Positions 8,318 to 17,029 are shown, counted from the stretch's first letter. The stretch is 39,381 bases of DNA from Cyanobacteria bacterium DS2.3.42 (GCA_013823055.1 PNLN01000130.1:1-39381); one strand, 5' to 3'. Numbers and translations: made by a program. Notes: generated by a model not told the origin, from the sequence alone.

Positions 8318-8948
8318 TTAGTTGGCGACGCAGAATGACTTTTGGTAAGAGAGCACCTGAATTCACGATAACACCTTACGGAAATGGAGGTGACTTGCTT
8401 AAAGCTTACGCAAGCCGGCACCAGTCCAGACCAGAAAGGCTTAGTGCAACCGTATATGCGCTAGCGGTGCTAATTATCCAGGGTTTCTAAGATGCAGCTT
8501 AAGGCGGCTGCCAAGCGGTTGCGGAGCGCCGCAAATTCGCCCATTTTCGGCGTTCTATTACCCCAAATAAAGCGTATTTAAGTACTTTGTTTAGAGAAGA
8601 GTTCACTGATTACAAAAACTTATATGCACGGGATCCCTTGGCCTGTTGGTTAGTGACGCGCCCGACACTAGAGTCAAGGATACCCACTTCTTTACTTCAC
8701 TCGAGATCAACTAAACACCTTCTCTATCGTTCAACTTCAAACAACTATGTCGCCTGGACTTAAGGCCTCTGCACAACGCTCATCTGAGTGACGGCCGAAG
8801 CTTTCAATCCAGGCAAATAAATCTCCTGAGGACAACAATGCCGCTCTCACAGCATGGACGACGCGTGGCGTCGCCCCTACGAGCTCGCGTTCGCGCTAGT
8901 TCGGCTGGCTGACGGCGTTGTTCCAACATCGGAGAAAGGAGCCCTGAA
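8318..8948. other. Gene-free spacer
   Basis: A 631-base spacer between the divergent histidine kinase and MgtC-like genes. Short frames on both strands lack coding character, and I find no tRNA or recognised RNA. It contains the REP-like palindrome at 8856-8880, which marks the point where base composition changes into the G+C-rich block that follows. Promoters for both genes must lie here, but no convincing pair of boxes stood out. Confidence 0.5.
8856..8880 (+). repeat. REP-like palindrome
   Basis: GGACGACGC (8856-8864), GTG, GCGTCGCCC (8868-8876), then CTAC: the same element as at 1143-1168 and 23119-23144, with one mismatch in the stem. It ends 68 bases before the MgtC-like start. Confidence 0.75.
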
Positions 8949-9629
8949 ATGTTCAGTAATCTGATCACTGATATTTTGGCCAGCCCGGTCGTGCAGCAGA
9001 TGGGTGGCTACATGCCGCACGTCTTGCTCGCCATGGCACTGGGCGCTGGTATCGGACTCGAACGTCGCCATCGTCACAAGATCGCCGGTGTTCGAACCCA
9101 TTTGCTCGTCTGCGTAAGCTCTTGCATCATCACGCTGATGGGCGCCATGGTCGTTAAGGCTGCAGGCGAAGGTGATGCCACTCGCATTGCCGGTCAAATT
9201 CTGCCTGCACTCGGATTCATCGGCATGGGCGTCATTACCCGCAAGGGATGGACGACCTCCGGTGTGACTACGGCAGCCACCATTCTCTTCACCGCCGGCA
9301 TCGGCATCATGCTCGGTTATGGCTTCTTTTCGCCAGCCGTCGCTGTCGCGCTGCTGACGATCACCGCTGTCCAGCTTAGCTACTGGATTTTTCCCAGCAC
9401 TGACGCAGGTGGACACGCAATCCGCATCGTTTGCCGAGAAGAGCACTTCAACGAGGTACGCAAGCTTTTCAGCGAGCGAGCCAAGCTGGAGAGCCTCTCC
9501 AAAAATGACGGCGTGGTCACATTCAAGCTTGTCACGGAACTCTCTGCCGACGAGATCGATGACTTGATCGCGCAACAGGTGCACAACCAGCGCCTCATCA
9601 CCATCGAACTGGCTGAACACAAAGAGTAA
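8949..9629 (+). CDS. MgtC/SapB-family membrane protein
   Basis: A 226-residue integral membrane protein. The family signature is clear: GAGIGLERRHRHKIAGVRTHLLV (32-54) and RIAGQILPALGFIGMGVI...TSGVTTAAT (79-111), with about four or five transmembrane helices up to residue 148 and a soluble ACT-like C-terminal domain (about 155-226). MgtC proteins aid survival at low magnesium or in host cells, partly by acting on F-type ATP synthase; many bacterial members have unknown roles. ATG 8949 has AGGAG 7 bases upstream, with CGGAGAAA (8930-8937) before it. It is the first gene of a G+C-rich plus-strand block, and the phospholipase-like gene follows after 24 bases. Confidence 0.9.
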   Translation: MFSNLITDILASPVVQQMGGYMPHVLLAMALGAGIGLERRHRHKIAGVRTHLLVCVSSCIITLMGAMVVKAAGEGDATRIAGQILPALGFIGMGVITRKGWTTSGVTTAATILFTAGIGIMLGYGFFSPAVAVALLTITAVQLSYWIFPSTDAGGHAIRIVCREEHFNEVRKLFSERAKLESLSKNDGVVTFKLVTELSADEIDDLIAQQVHNQRLITIELAEHKE

Positions 9630-9653
9630 GCCGGTCAAATTACGAGCAAAAAG

Positions 9654-10265
9654 ATGAACCTGAAAGCAAAACTGATTTCGGTGGCACTTGCAGTGCTGCT
9701 GGTCTTTGGAGGCGGCGTCTACACTGGGTTCAAAATCCAGCCGGCGCCCACGCAAGGCCAGCTCGAGACGGTGTTTACACCTTACGAAGACGGGCTTGCA
9801 GCGTATCTCAAGTTCCTCGATCGTGCGGAAAAGTCCGTGCATATCGCCGTCTACACCTTCACCGACCCGCGCATCTATGACAAGCTCCTGGAGCTGCACA
9901 GTCGCGGGGTGAAGGACATTCACATCTTGATCGACCTGTCGCAAACGCGCGGCTGGTCCGGAGATGACATCGAGAAAGGTGTCGGTCGCCTCAGGGCTGC
10001 CGGCATCGAAGTCGTGATTGGGACTTCCGAAAAGAACAACCAGATCATGCACTCGAAGTACACCATCGTCGATGGTGTGTGGGTCGAAGACGGCAGTTGG
10101 AACTACACCAAGCTGGCCAACAGGCAAGCCAATTACCTGAACTTCAGCTACGACTCAAAGCGTGGCGCGTTGTTCATGGCCAATTGGCAGCGCATGTACA
10201 CCTTCATGAAAGCGCAGCAAGACGCACGCGAGAAGGAAGAAAAGGCCGCTGCCCGCAAGCGCTGA
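9654..10265 (+). CDS. Phospholipase D-family protein, Nuc type, single HKD
   Basis: A 203-residue protein with an N-terminal signal anchor (SVALAVLLVFGGGVYTGF, 9-26) and one PLD domain. The HKD motif is H133xK135xxxxD140 (MHSKYTIVDG), followed by EDGSWNYT (S148, N150), which matches Nuc-type endonucleases that work as homodimers of single-HKD chains. The reaction is phosphodiester hydrolysis; the substrate could be nucleic acid or phospholipid. Next to a diacylglycerol-kinase-like enzyme and two acyltransferases, a lipid role is possible, but the sequence is closest to the nuclease subgroup. The C-terminus is a charged Lys/Arg/Glu helix. It ends 15 bases before the next gene. Confidence 0.82.
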   Translation: MNLKAKLISVALAVLLVFGGGVYTGFKIQPAPTQGQLETVFTPYEDGLAAYLKFLDRAEKSVHIAVYTFTDPRIYDKLLELHSRGVKDIHILIDLSQTRGWSGDDIEKGVGRLRAAGIEVVIGTSEKNNQIMHSKYTIVDGVWVEDGSWNYTKLANRQANYLNFSYDSKRGALFMANWQRMYTFMKAQQDAREKEEKAAARKR

Positions 10266-10280
10266 TTAACGGAGAAAGAC

Positions 10281-10505
10281 ATGAAACTCTGCCGCAGAAA
10301 AAGGCTGCGCGGCTTCAAGAAAGGCGACCGAGTTGAGATCCTGCGCAAGGACATCAACTGGGGCACGCGCAAGAAGCAGCGTTATGGCTATGTCACCTCG
10401 GTGAACGGCGCGTATCACTACGTGCGTCCGCTCTGGTGGCCCGAAGGCGACGTGCTCGAACTCTACGACGTCGAGATTCGCCACGCCCCTCTAAAGAAGG
10501 GCTGA
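10281..10505 (+). CDS. Small basic protein, unknown
   Basis: A 74-residue protein rich in Arg and Lys (KLCRRKRLRGFKKGDRVEI) with alternating beta-strand-like segments (YGYVTSVNGAYHYVRPLWWPEGDVLELYDVEI). This suggests a small SH3/KOW-like barrel; the GDRVEI...YGYVTSV pattern supports that, but I know no family. CGGAGAAA (10270-10277) sits 3 bases before ATG. It follows the Nuc-type gene by 15 bases and is probably co-transcribed. Codon use matches the block. Confidence 0.65.
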   Translation: MKLCRRKRLRGFKKGDRVEILRKDINWGTRKKQRYGYVTSVNGAYHYVRPLWWPEGDVLELYDVEIRHAPLKKG

Positions 10506-10654
10506 TTCGAGAATCACGAACGCGAACCTAGCGTTCCTTCCCCCCCATCGTGCGGCGCCAGCAAGTGCCCAGTGCGACCGTCCTTGGGGGTCATGGCCTG
10601 CGTTTTTTACGCGTGCATTGTGCGCGCGGGATGCAGGCTCCTTTTCATGACTCG

Positions 10655-10685
10655 GAGAGCAAGAAGATAACGACTTCTTGTTCTC
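10655..10685 (+). promoter_or_regulatory. Stem-loop just before the lipid-kinase-like gene
   Basis: GAGAGCAAGAAG (10655-10666) pairs with CTTCTTGTTCTC (10674-10685), 12 bp with one G-U pair and a 7-base loop. It ends 2 bases before the leader CGGAGAAG (10687-10694) and 11 bases before ATG 10697, so it could affect ribosome access. There is no T run after it, so it is not a standard terminator. Confidence 0.5.
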
Positions 10686-10696
10686 TCGGAGAAGCT

Positions 10697-11659
10697 ATGC
10701 GCAGAAGATGGCACTCTTCACTGCGCAGAGGCTTCTGGAGTCTCTTGATGCGACCACGCAAAGCTACCATCGTTTTCAATCCGAAAGGCGGCACGGCTAA
10801 CGTCAACAGCGTTACCAAGCTCGCTCAAATCCTCCGTGCCGCAGGCGTTGAAGTGACTGTGGTGCACACTACCGCCGAACCAGGTTCGGCGACGAAACTG
10901 GCTCATCAGGCTGCGCTTGATGGTGCCGACGTCGTCATTCCGTTCGGTGGCGACGGCACGGTGCGTGCCGTTGCGGAAGGCTTGATCGGCACCGAAGCCG
11001 TCCTTGCAGTCTATCCCGGTGGCACCGGCAACTTGTTTGCCCGGTCGTTCTACGCCAACCCTTCCGTCGACCAGTTCGCACAGATGGTGCTCAACGGCGC
11101 CTCGCAGCAGGTCGATATGGTCAAGCTCGTCTACGCCGACGCGCAAGGCCAGGAGCATACCCAGTACCAACTGGTGGCGCTCGGTCTGGGGAAAATCTCG
11201 GACGCAATTTCTGAAGCCAGTCCCGTCTTCAAGCGCTGGTTCGGCAAGCTCACCTACGCGGTGCGCATGTTCCGAGCCTGCCTGTCGCCGAACGCACTGC
11301 GTTTCCGGCTGACGACGAAGGACAAGGTGGTCGACAATGATGCGGCGGTTGTGTTCGTTCTGAACGTGACACCACCGATGATGTCAGCACTGAGCCGTGG
11401 AGCGAATGCCTCCGACGGACTGCTCGACGTCGTCGTCATCAACGGCGTCAACACCTGGCAGCTGATCAAGTTTGCCGCAGCGATGAGCTTCGGCAAGCCG
11501 GAAAACAGCAAGCACTACTACCGGTTTCGCACCGATGAAGTGACCATCGAATCTTCGGGTCCTGTGATTCCGAACATCGACGGCGACTCGGGCAAGCCGA
11601 CGCAATCTTTGCGCGTCACCAACGTCAAAGGCGCTATCAAGGCGATTCTCAGCTACTGA
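10697..11659 (+). CDS. Diacylglycerol kinase-family (YegS/BmrU-like) lipid kinase
   Basis: A 320-residue protein with the DAGK catalytic signature: VFNPKGG (26-32), PFGGDGTVRAVAEGL (82-96) with the GGDGT nucleotide loop, and YPGGTGNLFAR (106-116). The C-terminal half is the usual beta-sandwich. Family members phosphorylate diacylglycerol, sphingoid bases or other lipids with ATP. ATG 10697 is preferred because CGGAGAAG lies 2 bases before it; ATG 10748, nearer the domain, is an alternative, and the frame is open from 10550. The N-terminal 20 residues are Arg-rich. Two acyltransferases follow, consistent with phosphatidic acid or phospholipid recycling. The spacer before it (10506-10696) contains a strong stem-loop. 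Confidence 0.88.
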   Translation: MRRRWHSSLRRGFWSLLMRPRKATIVFNPKGGTANVNSVTKLAQILRAAGVEVTVVHTTAEPGSATKLAHQAALDGADVVIPFGGDGTVRAVAEGLIGTEAVLAVYPGGTGNLFARSFYANPSVDQFAQMVLNGASQQVDMVKLVYADAQGQEHTQYQLVALGLGKISDAISEASPVFKRWFGKLTYAVRMFRACLSPNALRFRLTTKDKVVDNDAAVVFVLNVTPPMMSALSRGANASDGLLDVVVINGVNTWQLIKFAAAMSFGKPENSKHYYRFRTDEVTIESSGPVIPNIDGDSGKPTQSLRVTNVKGAIKAILSY

Positions 11660-11796
11660 GTCTCGCACGGGGGGGAACGCGTCGCGTTTTCAACCGAGAA
11701 ATGTCCATCTCTCACTGCAAGTGATTCGGCCTCTCAGCCTTTGCTGAAGCCGGATCGCTTGCTCGTGTCTTCCAAAACCAATGGAGGAACTAAGCT

Positions 11797-12723
11797 GTGA
11801 ATATCGAAAACACACTGGCCGTGCTGGCAGACCACTGGGTCTGGCTGGCTGTCGGTCTGGCAGTCGCTGCTCTCGGGCTGTACGTTGCAAAACGCTATAG
11901 CTTTTGGAAAGGTGAGGCCAAAAAGTTGCTGCAGGGTGGCTATCTGCCTGCCCCGCCAACTTTCCTGGCCCGCCTCTTCTTCAAATTCGCCACCCGGTTG
12001 ATTACCTTCCTGGTGGTCGGTCCTGTGAAAGTGATCGGCAAGAAAAACGCCCGCTACAACGGCCGGCTGTTGATCGCGCCCAACCACACTTTCCAGATGG
12101 ACTTTGCTGTGACGCGTACGGCTCTGCCGTGCCATTACACGCAAATCGCCAAGCAGGCTGAGGTGCAAGGCGCTCGCGCCCTGATCGCGGCCTGGGTCGG
12201 CACCATTGCCGCCAAAGTCGAAGGTGGTACGGCGAAACCCGGTCAAGGCGCGGCTGTCGTCAAGGCAGCAGCGGCGTACCTGGCCTCCAACGTCCACACC
12301 CGCCTGCTTCTCTTCCCGCAGGGCAAGCTCGTTTACGACAACGTGCTGCGCGCAGAGGATTTCCGTACGGGAGCGGCTCGCACCATGGCCATGGCTGTCG
12401 AACAGCTGGGCGAGGGTGAGAACGTGGCGCTCCTTCCTGTCGGCATCGATTACAAGCGCGATCCGAAGAACGCTTCTTACTTCCAGCGTTTTATCGGGGC
12501 TCTCGCGCGGGTCATACCACCCCTGGGCAAGTTCCGCACCTGGGTTGATGTCACTCGTAATCCTGATGGCACGAAGACCGTCACGAAGTTCCGCAATTAT
12601 GGCGCCACCGTCGTGATTGGGGAGCCCATCCCGTTTGCCTCGCTTCCCACTGACCCACACGAATGCTCGCAATTCATGCGAGCCAAGATTCAGGAGCTGC
12701 TCGAACAGGCTCAGAAGCTGTAA
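11797..12723 (+). CDS. PlsC-like acyltransferase, membrane-anchored (paralogue 1)
   Basis: A 308-residue protein with one N-terminal transmembrane helix (about 14-32) and a 1-acylglycerol-phosphate acyltransferase-like domain. The catalytic NHxxxxD motif is N96-H97-TFQM-D102, and LLLFPQGK carries the later glycine motif. Family members transfer acyl chains to lysophosphatidate or related lipids at the inner membrane. The start is GTG 11797 with GGAGGA at 11783-11788. It shares GYLPAPP and the same layout with the next gene (GYLAPPP), so the two are tandem paralogues, though diverged. The gap to the next gene is 43 bases. Confidence 0.87.
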   Translation: MNIENTLAVLADHWVWLAVGLAVAALGLYVAKRYSFWKGEAKKLLQGGYLPAPPTFLARLFFKFATRLITFLVVGPVKVIGKKNARYNGRLLIAPNHTFQMDFAVTRTALPCHYTQIAKQAEVQGARALIAAWVGTIAAKVEGGTAKPGQGAAVVKAAAAYLASNVHTRLLLFPQGKLVYDNVLRAEDFRTGAARTMAMAVEQLGEGENVALLPVGIDYKRDPKNASYFQRFIGALARVIPPLGKFRTWVDVTRNPDGTKTVTKFRNYGATVVIGEPIPFASLPTDPHECSQFMRAKIQELLEQAQKL

Positions 12724-12766
12724 GAGCATCACTCCTGTTTCTTGCCAATGAGCAAGGAACCTGGAT

Positions 12767-13597
12767 ATGAGTATCACAACCATCATCGCAATTGCTGCGG
12801 TGAGTTTATTGGCGCTCACTTTCATTTGGCGGTCTGTTGTCTCCCCACGCGTAAAGCGTTGGAAGGAGTACACCAAACAGATCGCCACTTGCGGGTATCT
12901 GGCGCCCCCGCCGACGGACAAAGGTCTGCGCAGCCTGCAGAGGTTCTCGCGCTTCATGACCTTCCTCCAGGTAGGCAAAATCACAGTGGTTGGCAGAGAG
13001 AATCTTGATGCGGTCCCCGGACCGTTCATGTACTCCTCCAATCACCCCTTCGGCGTTGACGTCGCTGTCATCCCGCTGGTCATCAACCGAAAAGCTCGCT
13101 ACATGGCGCACGAAACAGTCTTCACCTTCGGGTGGGGACTGGGTGCACATATCGTCGGGCCCTGGGGTGGCTTCGTCGCGCATGACGGCATCCGCGATGG
13201 CGGCGTGCGTGCACGCGCGGCAGCGACAAAGGTTTTGACCACCGGTCAGAACCTGGTGCTGCTGCCCGAAGGTTTGACCAACATGGAGCCGACCATGTTG
13301 CCGTTCAAAGATGGTGCTGTGCGCATCATCAAGCAAGCGGCCAAAGAACTGGGTAAGGACGTCTGGATCATTCCGGCGTTCATGCGCTACGGGAAATACC
13401 CGAGCGGATGGATTCAGAAATTCCCGCGTCAGATCCAGTACATGCTCACCATGCTGCTCTTCCCGCTGTTTCGTCGCGGCGTCAAAGTCGTAATCGGTAA
13501 GCCGATTGCCGCCAGCCAATTCGCGGCAGACGATGCGGAAGCAACGCTGCAGCTGCGTGCCGCAATCGAGGCTCTTGACCCGAAGACGGTCAAGTAG
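12767..13597 (+). CDS. PlsC-like acyltransferase, membrane-anchored (paralogue 2)
   Basis: A 276-residue protein with an N-terminal transmembrane helix (about 4-22) and a PlsC-type domain. The catalytic motif is N92-H93-PFGV-D98; LLPEGLTN and FKDGA are the later substrate-binding motifs. AAGGAAC about 9 bases upstream supports ATG 12767. It differs from its neighbour mainly in the substrate-facing middle region, so the pair may act at different positions or on different acceptors; that is inference. A strong hairpin (13621-13666) follows. Confidence 0.87.
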   Translation: MSITTIIAIAAVSLLALTFIWRSVVSPRVKRWKEYTKQIATCGYLAPPPTDKGLRSLQRFSRFMTFLQVGKITVVGRENLDAVPGPFMYSSNHPFGVDVAVIPLVINRKARYMAHETVFTFGWGLGAHIVGPWGGFVAHDGIRDGGVRARAAATKVLTTGQNLVLLPEGLTNMEPTMLPFKDGAVRIIKQAAKELGKDVWIIPAFMRYGKYPSGWIQKFPRQIQYMLTMLLFPLFRRGVKVVIGKPIAASQFAADDAEATLQLRAAIEALDPKTVK

Positions 13598-13620
13598 AGC
13601 TCACTTCCCAACTTCCGGGG

Positions 13621-13666
13621 CCGGGGCACGTTGAGACGACCTATACGGAGCGTCTTCGTGCCCCGG
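13621..13666 (+). terminator. Long GC-rich stem-loop between genes
   Basis: CCGGGGCACG (13621-13630) pairs with CGTGCCCCGG (13657-13666), and an inner GAGACG can pair with CGTCTT. TTCTCTTT follows. It lies 23 bases after one stop and 18 before the next start. It is either a terminator with a weak U tail or an intercistronic stability element. Confidence 0.55.
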
Positions 13667-13684
13667 TTCTCTTTCGGAGAAATC

Positions 13685-14008
13685 ATGCGTAAAATCGGAA
13701 ACTTGCTGTACTGGCTGGCCTTCGCCGTCGGTGCGACATTCCTCGTCGGCTCGACATTCCCGGAACCGCTCACCGGTCCGTCCTCGGGCCTTCATGCCCT
13801 GAGCGCGTTCGGCGCAGCCTTTCTGCTGTCGACTTTCGAAAAGGGCAACAAGACTGCCCTTCAGAAGATCTTCCTGGCAGCCTTCGGGCTCTTCGCCACC
13901 GGTGCAATCGCCTACAGCCTCGGCTGGATCGGTTGGGTCGGTGCGTGCGTCAGCATGTTCATGGTCGCCACCATGAAGCTGGACGGCGGCGACAGCAACG
14001 CGGGCTAA
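13685..14008 (+). CDS. Small multi-pass membrane protein, unknown
   Basis: A 107-residue, very hydrophobic protein with about four membrane segments (LLYWLAFAVGATFLVG; LHALSAFGAAFLLS; IFLAAFGLFATGAIAYSLGWIGWVGACVSMFMVATM) and a short acidic end (DGGDSNAG). I do not recognise a family. CGGAGAAA (13675-13682) sits 2 bases before ATG 13685; an upstream extension of the frame to 13631 would run through the hairpin and is rejected. A canonical terminator follows at 14065. Confidence 0.7.
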   Translation: MRKIGNLLYWLAFAVGATFLVGSTFPEPLTGPSSGLHALSAFGAAFLLSTFEKGNKTALQKIFLAAFGLFATGAIAYSLGWIGWVGACVSMFMVATMKLDGGDSNAG

Positions 14009-14064
14009 CCAGTAAGGATTGAAGGCAAACACGCCTTCTTCTGGCGAAAGCTAGAGGGTGTTGG

Positions 14065-14122
14065 GCGGCCGGATCTAAGTCGGAAACGACTTTTGGTCCG
14101 GCCGCTTTTTCACCTTTTTGTG
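14065..14122 (+). terminator. Rho-independent terminator
   Basis: GCGGCCGGA (14065-14073) pairs with TCCGGCCGC (14097-14105), with an inner AGTCG/CGACT stem, followed by TTTTT and then CACCTTTTTGT. It closes the first part of the G+C-rich block before the glycosidase gene. Confidence 0.88.
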
Positions 14123-14144
14123 AAATCTAAAAGGACTAAATGCC

Positions 14145-15965
14145 ATGAAAAACTCTGGACATTCGGCCACTGACGCGCACGAGGTGCCGTCAGGAGATGC
14201 CTTCGGATATCAACGCCCGCAACTGAAACGCGCCTTCTGGCAGTCGTTGAACGGGCTCTGGCAGTTTTCCATCGATCGAGACAATGGCTGGACACGTCCG
14301 GCTCAAGTCGAGTTCGACAAACAGATCAATGTTCCCTTCGCCCCTGAAACAGAGGCAAGCGGCATCAACGACCAGGGACTGTACCGCACGGTCTGGTATC
14401 GCCGGCGGTTCACGGCTCCGCGCCTCGTCAATGGCGAGCGACTGGTGATCAATTTCGGCGCCGTGGACTACAGCGCCAAAGTGTGGATCAACGGTCATCT
14501 TGCCGGCGCGCACGAAGGCGGCTACACACCTTTCTCCATCGACGCCACCGACTTCCTCAAGAGCGGCAAAGCAGCCGAGCAAGAGATTGTCGTGCGAGCC
14601 GATGACGATCCTCAGGATCTTTCCAAACCACGCGGCAAACAAGATTGGCAGCTCAACGCTCACTCGATCTGGTACCCGCGCACCACAGGCATCTGGCAGT
14701 CAGTCTGGCTGGAGAAGTTGCCGAAAACCCATATCGTGGCTCTCAAATGGACGTCGTCCGTCGAGCGCTTCGAGATCGGTTTGACCGCCGTCCTGTCCGC
14801 TCAAACGCGCGCAGGTTCGAGGTTGAACGTTAAGCTCGCGGCAGATGGAAAAACGCTTGTCGACGATACCTACACGGTCAGCGAAGCAGAGGCGAACCAG
14901 CAAGAGCTGTCGCGCCGCATCAGCATCCCGGACGGCGGTATCGACGACATTCGCAACCATCTTCTGTGGAGCATCCACAACCCGAAGTTGATCGATGCGA
15001 CGCTGACGCTCACTTCTGCCGACGGCAAGTCTGCCGACGCTGTGACGAGCTACGCATCGATTCGCTCTGCCGAAGTGCAGCGCGACCGCTTCTGCATCAA
15101 CGATCGTCCGGAGACGCTGCGCCTTGTTCTTAACCAAGGTTACTGGGAAAAGACTGGTCTGACAGCACCGGACGATGAGGCGCTTAAGAAGGACATCGAG
15201 CTCATCAAGTCGATGGGCTTCAACGGCGTGCGCATGCACCAGAAAATCGAGTGCCCCCGCTTCCTTTACTGGGCGGACAAACTAGGGCTGTACGTCTGGG
15301 AAGAAATGCCCAGCGCGTATGCGTTCAGCGACAAGACCATTGAGCGCGTAAGCTCGCAGTGGGTCGAGGCGATCAAGCGCGATTCCAGCCACCCGTGCAT
15401 CGTCGCCTGGGTGCCCATCAATGAATCGTGGGGCGTGCCCAGTCTTTCGCAGGTGGAAGCACAGAGGCGATTCGTCGCTTCCATGTATCACCTGACCAAG
15501 TCACTCGATCCGTCGCGTCCTGTGATCGGCAACGATGGATGGGAGATGGTCGAAACAGACATCATCGCCATCCACGACTACCACCATGACCCAATGGTGC
15601 TGGAAGCTCGTTATCGCAACGACGAGTCGACCACCGAGCATACCTTGCGTCTGGAGCGTCCGGGTCACCGGCTGCTTCTTCTGGAGGGGCTGCAACGCGG
15701 CGAACGTCCGATCATGCTGACTGAATTCGGCGGCATCAAGCTGTCCACTGACGAGTCGGCATGGGGATATTCGGTGGCGCGCACGGAGGACGAACTGAAG
15801 GGTCTTTACCTGCGGCTGATGTCCTCGATCAATCGTTTGCCCCTGCTGGCCGGGTTCTGCTACACGCAGTTCACCGATACCTACCAGGAAGCAAATGGTC
15901 TGGTCAAAATGGACCGCTCGCCGAAATTCGACCTCGAAGAGATGAAGCGAGCCACGCACGGCTGA
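14145..15965 (+). CDS. Glycoside hydrolase family 2 protein
   Basis: A 606-residue protein with the three-part GH2 layout: sugar-binding domain (about 20-195, with WQSLNGLWQFSID and YRTVWYRRRF), an immunoglobulin-like middle domain (about 196-310) and a TIM-barrel (about 311-606). The acid/base is E427 in VPINESWG and the nucleophile E527 in MLTEFGG, both in place. Family members are beta-galactosidases, beta-glucuronidases and beta-mannosidases; the specificity is not clear here. There is no signal peptide, so it should act in the cytoplasm on an imported or recycled glycoside. It has its own terminators upstream (14065) and downstream (16007). Its codons strongly favour C or G in third position, as in the rest of the block. 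Confidence 0.92.
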   Translation: MKNSGHSATDAHEVPSGDAFGYQRPQLKRAFWQSLNGLWQFSIDRDNGWTRPAQVEFDKQINVPFAPETEASGINDQGLYRTVWYRRRFTAPRLVNGERLVINFGAVDYSAKVWINGHLAGAHEGGYTPFSIDATDFLKSGKAAEQEIVVRADDDPQDLSKPRGKQDWQLNAHSIWYPRTTGIWQSVWLEKLPKTHIVALKWTSSVERFEIGLTAVLSAQTRAGSRLNVKLAADGKTLVDDTYTVSEAEANQQELSRRISIPDGGIDDIRNHLLWSIHNPKLIDATLTLTSADGKSADAVTSYASIRSAEVQRDRFCINDRPETLRLVLNQGYWEKTGLTAPDDEALKKDIELIKSMGFNGVRMHQKIECPRFLYWADKLGLYVWEEMPSAYAFSDKTIERVSSQWVEAIKRDSSHPCIVAWVPINESWGVPSLSQVEAQRRFVASMYHLTKSLDPSRPVIGNDGWEMVETDIIAIHDYHHDPMVLEARYRNDESTTEHTLRLERPGHRLLLLEGLQRGERPIMLTEFGGIKLSTDESAWGYSVARTEDELKGLYLRLMSSINRLPLLAGFCYTQFTDTYQEANGLVKMDRSPKFDLEEMKRATHG

Positions 15966-16006
15966 CGCTGTTCGGGCACAGACCGGCACTTGCCGCTTGA
16001 GTCCTT

Positions 16007-16049
16007 TAGAGGGGTGCAGGGTTCCAAACCCTTCTCCCCTCTATTTTTT
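16007..16049 (+). terminator. Rho-independent terminator of the GH2 gene
   Basis: TAGAGGGG (16007-16014) pairs with CCCCTCTA (16036-16043), with an inner GGGTT/AACCC stem, then TTTTTT. CTATCTTTTAT follows at 16062, resembling the sequence after two other terminators in this window. Confidence 0.9.
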
Positions 16050-16148
16050 CCGTACCTTTTACTATCTTTTATAGTTTTTCTCAAAGATCTGCTACACTCC
16101 TTTTGCGCTGTGCATCCACGGCCAATTCCTTTCCCCCTCTTTTTTAAA

Positions 16149-16922
16149 GTGCTTACCTTCCACGTTATAACGCTGTTCCCCGACCTCCTCTCTACCTACA
16201 CGGCAGTGAGCGTAATCGGACGCGGCATCAAAGCGGAAAGGCTGGCAGTCAAAACCTACAATCCGCGCGACTTTTGCGCCGACAAATACAAAAAAGTGGA
16301 CGACTCACCATATGGCGGCGGCGCCGGGATGGTGTTGAAGCCGGAACCGTTTTTCGCAGCCTACGAATCTATTTGCAAAACAGTTTCCACATCGACTGGA
16401 GACAATGAAAAACAGCAGACCATGCCGGTTTTGCTGATGAGCCCGCAAGGACAACCGTTCAAACAAGAAACCGCTCAGGCGCTCTCTAATGAAACAGACA
16501 TCGCTATTATCTGCGGTCACTATGAGGGTTTTGACGAGAGGATACGAACACTGGCCACGCAAGAAATTTGCATCGGTGATTACATCCTGACCGGCGGAGA
16601 ACTTGCTTCTCTAGTCGTCATAGATGCAGTCGGCAGGCTGATTCCAGGCGTGCTCGGCAAAATTGCCTCGGTGCACGAAGAGTCTTTTTCCGACGGCATC
16701 CTAGAGGCCCCGCAATACACAAAACCGCCCGAATTTCGCGGCATGGAAGTACCTGAAGTCTTGCGCGGTGGCGATCATAAAGCAATAAACTTGTGGCGCC
16801 GACGCCAGGCTCTTACACGAACACTAAAGCGCCGGCCTGATTTGCTCGACAACGCTGAATTGTCCCCAGCAGACAGGAAAATGTTAGACGAGATTGAATC
16901 TGAACTAAACGGTAACCAATAA
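16149..16922 (+). CDS. trmD: tRNA (guanine-N1)-methyltransferase
   Basis: A 257-residue TrmD, which methylates G37 next to the anticodon using S-adenosylmethionine and prevents frameshifting. The knotted SPOUT-fold motifs are all seen: N-terminal TFHVITLFP, SPYGGGAGMVLKPEP, LLMSPQGQPF, ICGHYEGFDERI, EICIGDYILTGGELA, and LEAPQYTKPPEFRG followed by LRGGDHKAINLWRR. GTG 16149 aligns with the usual N-terminus (xxFxIITLFP). The longer frame up to 15990 would run through the GH2 terminator and is rejected. No good Shine-Dalgarno sequence is visible. The usual partners (rimM, rplS) are not next to it. Confidence 0.96.
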   Translation: MLTFHVITLFPDLLSTYTAVSVIGRGIKAERLAVKTYNPRDFCADKYKKVDDSPYGGGAGMVLKPEPFFAAYESICKTVSTSTGDNEKQQTMPVLLMSPQGQPFKQETAQALSNETDIAIICGHYEGFDERIRTLATQEICIGDYILTGGELASLVVIDAVGRLIPGVLGKIASVHEESFSDGILEAPQYTKPPEFRGMEVPEVLRGGDHKAINLWRRRQALTRTLKRRPDLLDNAELSPADRKMLDEIESELNGNQ

Positions 16923-17029
16923 AACTCAGCCCTGGCAATTGGCGTACAACCTGATTACCGGTCGCACAAACAAAGCAGCTCGCGGCATTGCGGGTATAAA
17001 GTGTCGGGGAATTGGGTTTTGAAAAACCA

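Noticed and set aside
8640-8690. Possible tRNA (TGGTTAGTGACGC resembles a D arm)
   Set aside because: There is no T-loop sequence (TTCRA) or acceptor stem at the right distance.
8877-10127. 416-codon open frame on the minus strand
   Set aside because: It spans two plus-strand genes with clear MgtC and PLD motifs; its own product has no recognisable domain.
11734-13041. 435-codon open frame on the minus strand
   Set aside because: It is antisense to both acyltransferase genes, which have intact NHxxxxD motifs and ribosome sites.
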